Source: Labilibaculum sp. (GTDB lineage: Bacteria; Bacteroidota; Bacteroidia; Bacteroidales; Marinifilaceae). Taken from it: 8,927 nt of DNA. Where the stretch lies: the NCBI GenBank assembly GCA_016743925.1, contig JADGFH010000207.1, positions 1 through 8,927 on the forward strand, given 5' to 3'. The translations under genes and the position numbers were made by a program. This document shows, piece by piece, positions 6,410 to 8,927 of this stretch. The notes beneath the pieces are model-generated. The model did not search any database. It was not told the origin of the DNA and saw nothing but the letters and a program-made list of their open reading frames with translations. Within the stretch, counting starts at the first letter, position 1, and each line of letters begins with the position of its first letter.

Positions 6410-8794
6410 ATGCTTTGGTATCATTTAAAATTATCGGTTCTACGCCTGCTTAAAAACAAAGTTTTTTCGGTAACCAATATCTTGGGTCTTAGTATTGGGA
6501 TTACATCCTTTTTCGTCTTGTTCATTCATGTTCAAAACGAGAGAAGTTACGACCGGTATATAAAAGATCATCAGGACATCTACAGGGTGATTTCAACACC
6601 TAAACATATAGATGATTCATGGGCCCGAAGTTTAGGATTTATAAAAAACGCCTCCACTAATTTTCCAGAGGTGGAAGACGCAACACAATTTTCACTTTGC
6701 CATTTAGGAACAGTCAAAATACACGAACAATCTGTATCGCAAAAGGATATTTTATCGGTCGATACCAAATTTATGAATCTATTTGGAATTAAAAGTCTTT
6801 TTGGTGACCTGTCTGAAATTTCAAAACCCAATGTGGCATTTGTTTCTGAACGATTTGTTGAAAAATATTTTAAAAATGAAAACCCAATTGGACAATTCAT
6901 TGATGTTGAGGCATTGCAATATAGAAGAGATATTGGGAAATATGAGATTGTTGGTATCGTTAAAAACACCCCCATCAAAACTCATTTTAATTACGAAATC
7001 TTGCTTTCCCAAAAAGGTTCACTCGAAGCAGCTTATACTGCTTTGTCTGAAAGAAAAGTTCAATGGGTTTACAACTATCTAAAATTGAAAAAAGGAGTTT
7101 CTCCTTCAATTATTGAAGAAAAGATCCTGACACACTTTAATAAAAGTAGTTTTAGACAAACTCGAGGCCCAAAAGATTACAAATTCAAACTCGCGAGTCT
7201 TACCGATATTCATTTAAAATCAAATTGTAGATTTGAATTAAAAGAGAGTAGTACTAAAATCAACATCAATTTATTCACAATTATCGCATTTGTGATTTTA
7301 CTGGTTTCTCTGATCAATTTTGTTAGCTTAATCACCGTTAACCTCTTCAAAAGATCAAAAGAATTTGGACTAAAATCATCAATCGGAGCTCACAAAAAAC
7401 ATTTGCTAACTCAAGTTCTTATTGAAGTGCTTCTTCTTTGTTCTTTATCAGTCATCATCTCCTTATTTCTGATTGAAATAATCACACCTTACATTAATAA
7501 TTTCTATGAAATTCAGTTTGATATTTTTTATTCCGAACCGATCATTTATCTGGCAGCATTAGCAGTTCTACTATTTAGTGGAATACTAAGTGTTCTTTTT
7601 GTGCGCTTTTTCATTTTAAATAACAATTCAACCAGTAATATCATTAAAGGTCAAACATCTTTAACTGGCAGGCGTATTTTACAACCATTAATGATCTTTC
7701 AAATCATAATCGTAATTGTACTGATTTCCTCATCAATTTTGGTCAACAAACAAATTACATATTTATTAGATAAGCCTCTTGGCTTTACAAAAGACAATAT
7801 TGTTGTTTTGAACCTCAAAGATTTTACAAAATGTCCAAATGTGTTTGCAAATGAGTTAAGAAAAAAAGCTCAGATTAAATCGGTTGGATTTACCAGACAA
7901 TATTTTGGACACCCGACTCAAACCATTTCTCTAGATGGATTTGGAATTGAAGGGACTGCCGAAATGTCTATGGCCAATTATGATTTTCTAAAAACCATGA
8001 ACATTCCATTTGTCCATAACTACATCAATACTTCAAGGGATACCATTGAAGGATTGGTAATCAACAAACATCTGTACAAGAGATTGATTGAAAAACACAA
8101 AACTCTTGAGAATTTGAATTCCTACCGGTCAGGAGAACCTTTAGAATCAGATCAGAGAAGAATGGATATCATAGGAGTTGTTGAAGATTTCAATTACAAT
8201 TCGGCACACGATCAAATTGGAGATTATGTTTTCCTTATAAATGAATCTAGAAACGTAGCCCGGTTTACTCATATTCGAATAGCACCAGGAAATTTAAGAA
8301 CGGCTATGGATTGTATACAGAAAGAATGGAAAAATCACTATCCCAACCAGAAGATGGACTATTTCTTTATGGATGATAAAATTGCACAACAATACAAATC
8401 GGAGAGTATTCTTAAACGAATTTTAATGAGTTTCTCTATTCTTGGAATTATCATCGGAACCCTCGGAATTAGTGCACTCTCTTTTTTTACCTCCGAACAA
8501 AGAACCAAAGAAATAGGTATCCGCAAGGCTAATGGTGCGAAAACTCACGAAATAATAACAATGCTAAACAAAGGGTTTGCAAAATGGGTAGTTATCGCCT
8601 TTATCATTGCCTGTCCTATTGCCTGGTTTACCATGCACAAATGGCTCGAAAACTTTGCCTATAAAACAGAACTTAGCTGGTGGATTTTTGCTTTAGCTGG
8701 AGTTGTTGCAATGGGAATTGCAATGCTTACCGTTTCTTTCCAATCGTGGAGAACCGCTACTAGAAATCCAGTGGATAGTTTGAGGTATGAATAA
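6410..8794 (+). CDS. ABC transporter permease, double-length MacB/FtsX type (permease 2)
   Basis: A 794-residue paralogue of the preceding permease with the same plan. TM1 is near 19-40 after LRLLKNK; periplasmic domain 1 about 41-284; TM2-4 near 285-306, 336-358 and 380-402; TM5 near 424-448; periplasmic domain 2 about 449-671; TM6-8 near 672-694, 723-745 and 758-780. The coupling motif KEIGIRKANGAK starts at residue 700; the first-half equivalent SKEFGLKSSIGAH is degenerate. Its C-terminal membrane region is nearly identical to that of permease 1, but its periplasmic domains differ strongly, so the two permeases probably handle different ligands or form a hetero-complex around the shared ATPase (inference). 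The ATG lies 15 bases after the permease 1 stop with no alternative start nearby; a third permease gene begins 45 bases after its own stop. No truncation or frameshift is seen. Confidence 0.93.
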   Translation: MLWYHLKLSVLRLLKNKVFSVTNILGLSIGITSFFVLFIHVQNERSYDRYIKDHQDIYRVISTPKHIDDSWARSLGFIKNASTNFPEVEDATQFSLCHLGTVKIHEQSVSQKDILSVDTKFMNLFGIKSLFGDLSEISKPNVAFVSERFVEKYFKNENPIGQFIDVEALQYRRDIGKYEIVGIVKNTPIKTHFNYEILLSQKGSLEAAYTALSERKVQWVYNYLKLKKGVSPSIIEEKILTHFNKSSFRQTRGPKDYKFKLASLTDIHLKSNCRFELKESSTKININLFTIIAFVILLVSLINFVSLITVNLFKRSKEFGLKSSIGAHKKHLLTQVLIEVLLLCSLSVIISLFLIEIITPYINNFYEIQFDIFYSEPIIYLAALAVLLFSGILSVLFVRFFILNNNSTSNIIKGQTSLTGRRILQPLMIFQIIIVIVLISSSILVNKQITYLLDKPLGFTKDNIVVLNLKDFTKCPNVFANELRKKAQIKSVGFTRQYFGHPTQTISLDGFGIEGTAEMSMANYDFLKTMNIPFVHNYINTSRDTIEGLVINKHLYKRLIEKHKTLENLNSYRSGEPLESDQRRMDIIGVVEDFNYNSAHDQIGDYVFLINESRNVARFTHIRIAPGNLRTAMDCIQKEWKNHYPNQKMDYFFMDDKIAQQYKSESILKRILMSFSILGIIIGTLGISALSFFTSEQRTKEIGIRKANGAKTHEIITMLNKGFAKWVVIAFIIACPIAWFTMHKWLENFAYKTELSWWIFALAGVVAMGIAMLTVSFQSWRTATRNPVDSLRYE
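8507..8794 (+). repeat. Shared permease C-terminal block, copy 2 (pairs with 6107-6394)
   Basis: Direct, gap-free counterpart of the block 2400 bases upstream. It covers the coupling motif, TM7, TM8 and the tail NPVDSLRYE. The similarity runs into the stop codon and the next few bases (AATAATCC in both copies) and then ends. Confidence 0.8.
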
Positions 8795-8839
8795 TCCCTC
8801 AAAAAACCAAACAGTAAAATCTAACCTTAAATAATTGTA

Positions 8840-8927
8840 ATGACCTTTTACAACATTAAAATATCTTATAAAAATTTATTGAAGAATAAGTTAGTATCAA
8901 CAATAAATATTAGTGGTTTAGCATTAG
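8840..8927 (+). CDS. Third ABC permease of the MacB/FtsX type, 5' end only
   Basis: Twenty-nine codons plus one base before the window ends. The peptide has an amphipathic start, then NLLKNKLVS and INISGLAL, the standard N-terminus of this permease family and clearly related to LKNKVQSIISILGLGIG and LKNKVFSVTNILGLSIG in the two upstream permeases. It starts 45 bases after the permease 2 stop, in the same direction, with no terminator visible between them, so it belongs to the same operon. Total length and completeness cannot be judged. Confidence 0.85.
   Translation, partial: MTFYNIKISYKNLLKNKLVSTINISGLAL

Noticed and set aside
6580..6978. Minus-strand open frame of 132 codons antisense to permease 2
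   Set aside because: It is fully contained in a permease with clear family features; the composition looks like a shadow of the coding strand and no start context supports it.
1..8927. tRNA or rRNA genes, CRISPR arrays, insertion sequences, phage or toxin-antitoxin genes
   Set aside because: No regularly spaced repeats, terminal inverted repeats with transposase frames, or cloverleaf-like segments were noticed; almost all bases are accounted for by the transporter and regulator genes.

Overview
The window is AT-rich DNA with the character of a Bacteroidota genome, most likely a marine or anaerobic Bacteroidales/Marinifilaceae-type organism. The phylum call rests on three things: about 790-residue double-length MacB/FtsX permeases in tandem, an NtrC-family regulator in typical Bacteroidota style next to an ABC exporter, and weak or absent Shine-Dalgarno sequences. 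The genus is a guess. No RNA genes, CRISPR arrays, insertion sequences or phage genes were seen, and no stretch above 200 bases lacks a gene.

Layout: on the minus strand, reading leftwards from 1693, are an NtrC-type response regulator (1693-317) and, overlapping it by 11 bases, the start of a membrane sensor histidine kinase (327 to beyond base 1). A 196-bp divergent intergenic region (1694-1889) holds a 35-bp near-perfect palindrome (1748-1782) and an excellent sigma-54 (RpoN) -24/-12 element pointing right (1839-1854). On the plus strand follow an inner-membrane-anchored periplasmic adaptor (membrane fusion protein, 1890-3161), a MacB/LolD-type ABC ATPase (3239-3931), two full-length MacB/FtsX-type permeases (4025-6394 and 6410-8794) and the first 29 codons of a third permease (8840 to the window end).

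How it fits together (inference): the kinase, which has almost no extracytoplasmic sensor loop, phosphorylates the NtrC-type regulator. The regulator binds the palindrome about 100 bp upstream of the predicted transcript start and drives the sigma-54 promoter of the adaptor-ATPase-permease operon. The products would form a MacAB-TolC-like tripartite machine that moves a substrate from the periplasm or outer leaflet of the inner membrane to the outside. No TolC-like outer-membrane protein is in the window, and the substrate cannot be read from the sequence. The components belong to known families. What stands out is the self-contained regulatory circuit, the short-loop kinase paired with an ABC exporter, the array of at least three permeases served by one ATPase, and the C-terminal block that two of those permeases share at high nucleotide identity.
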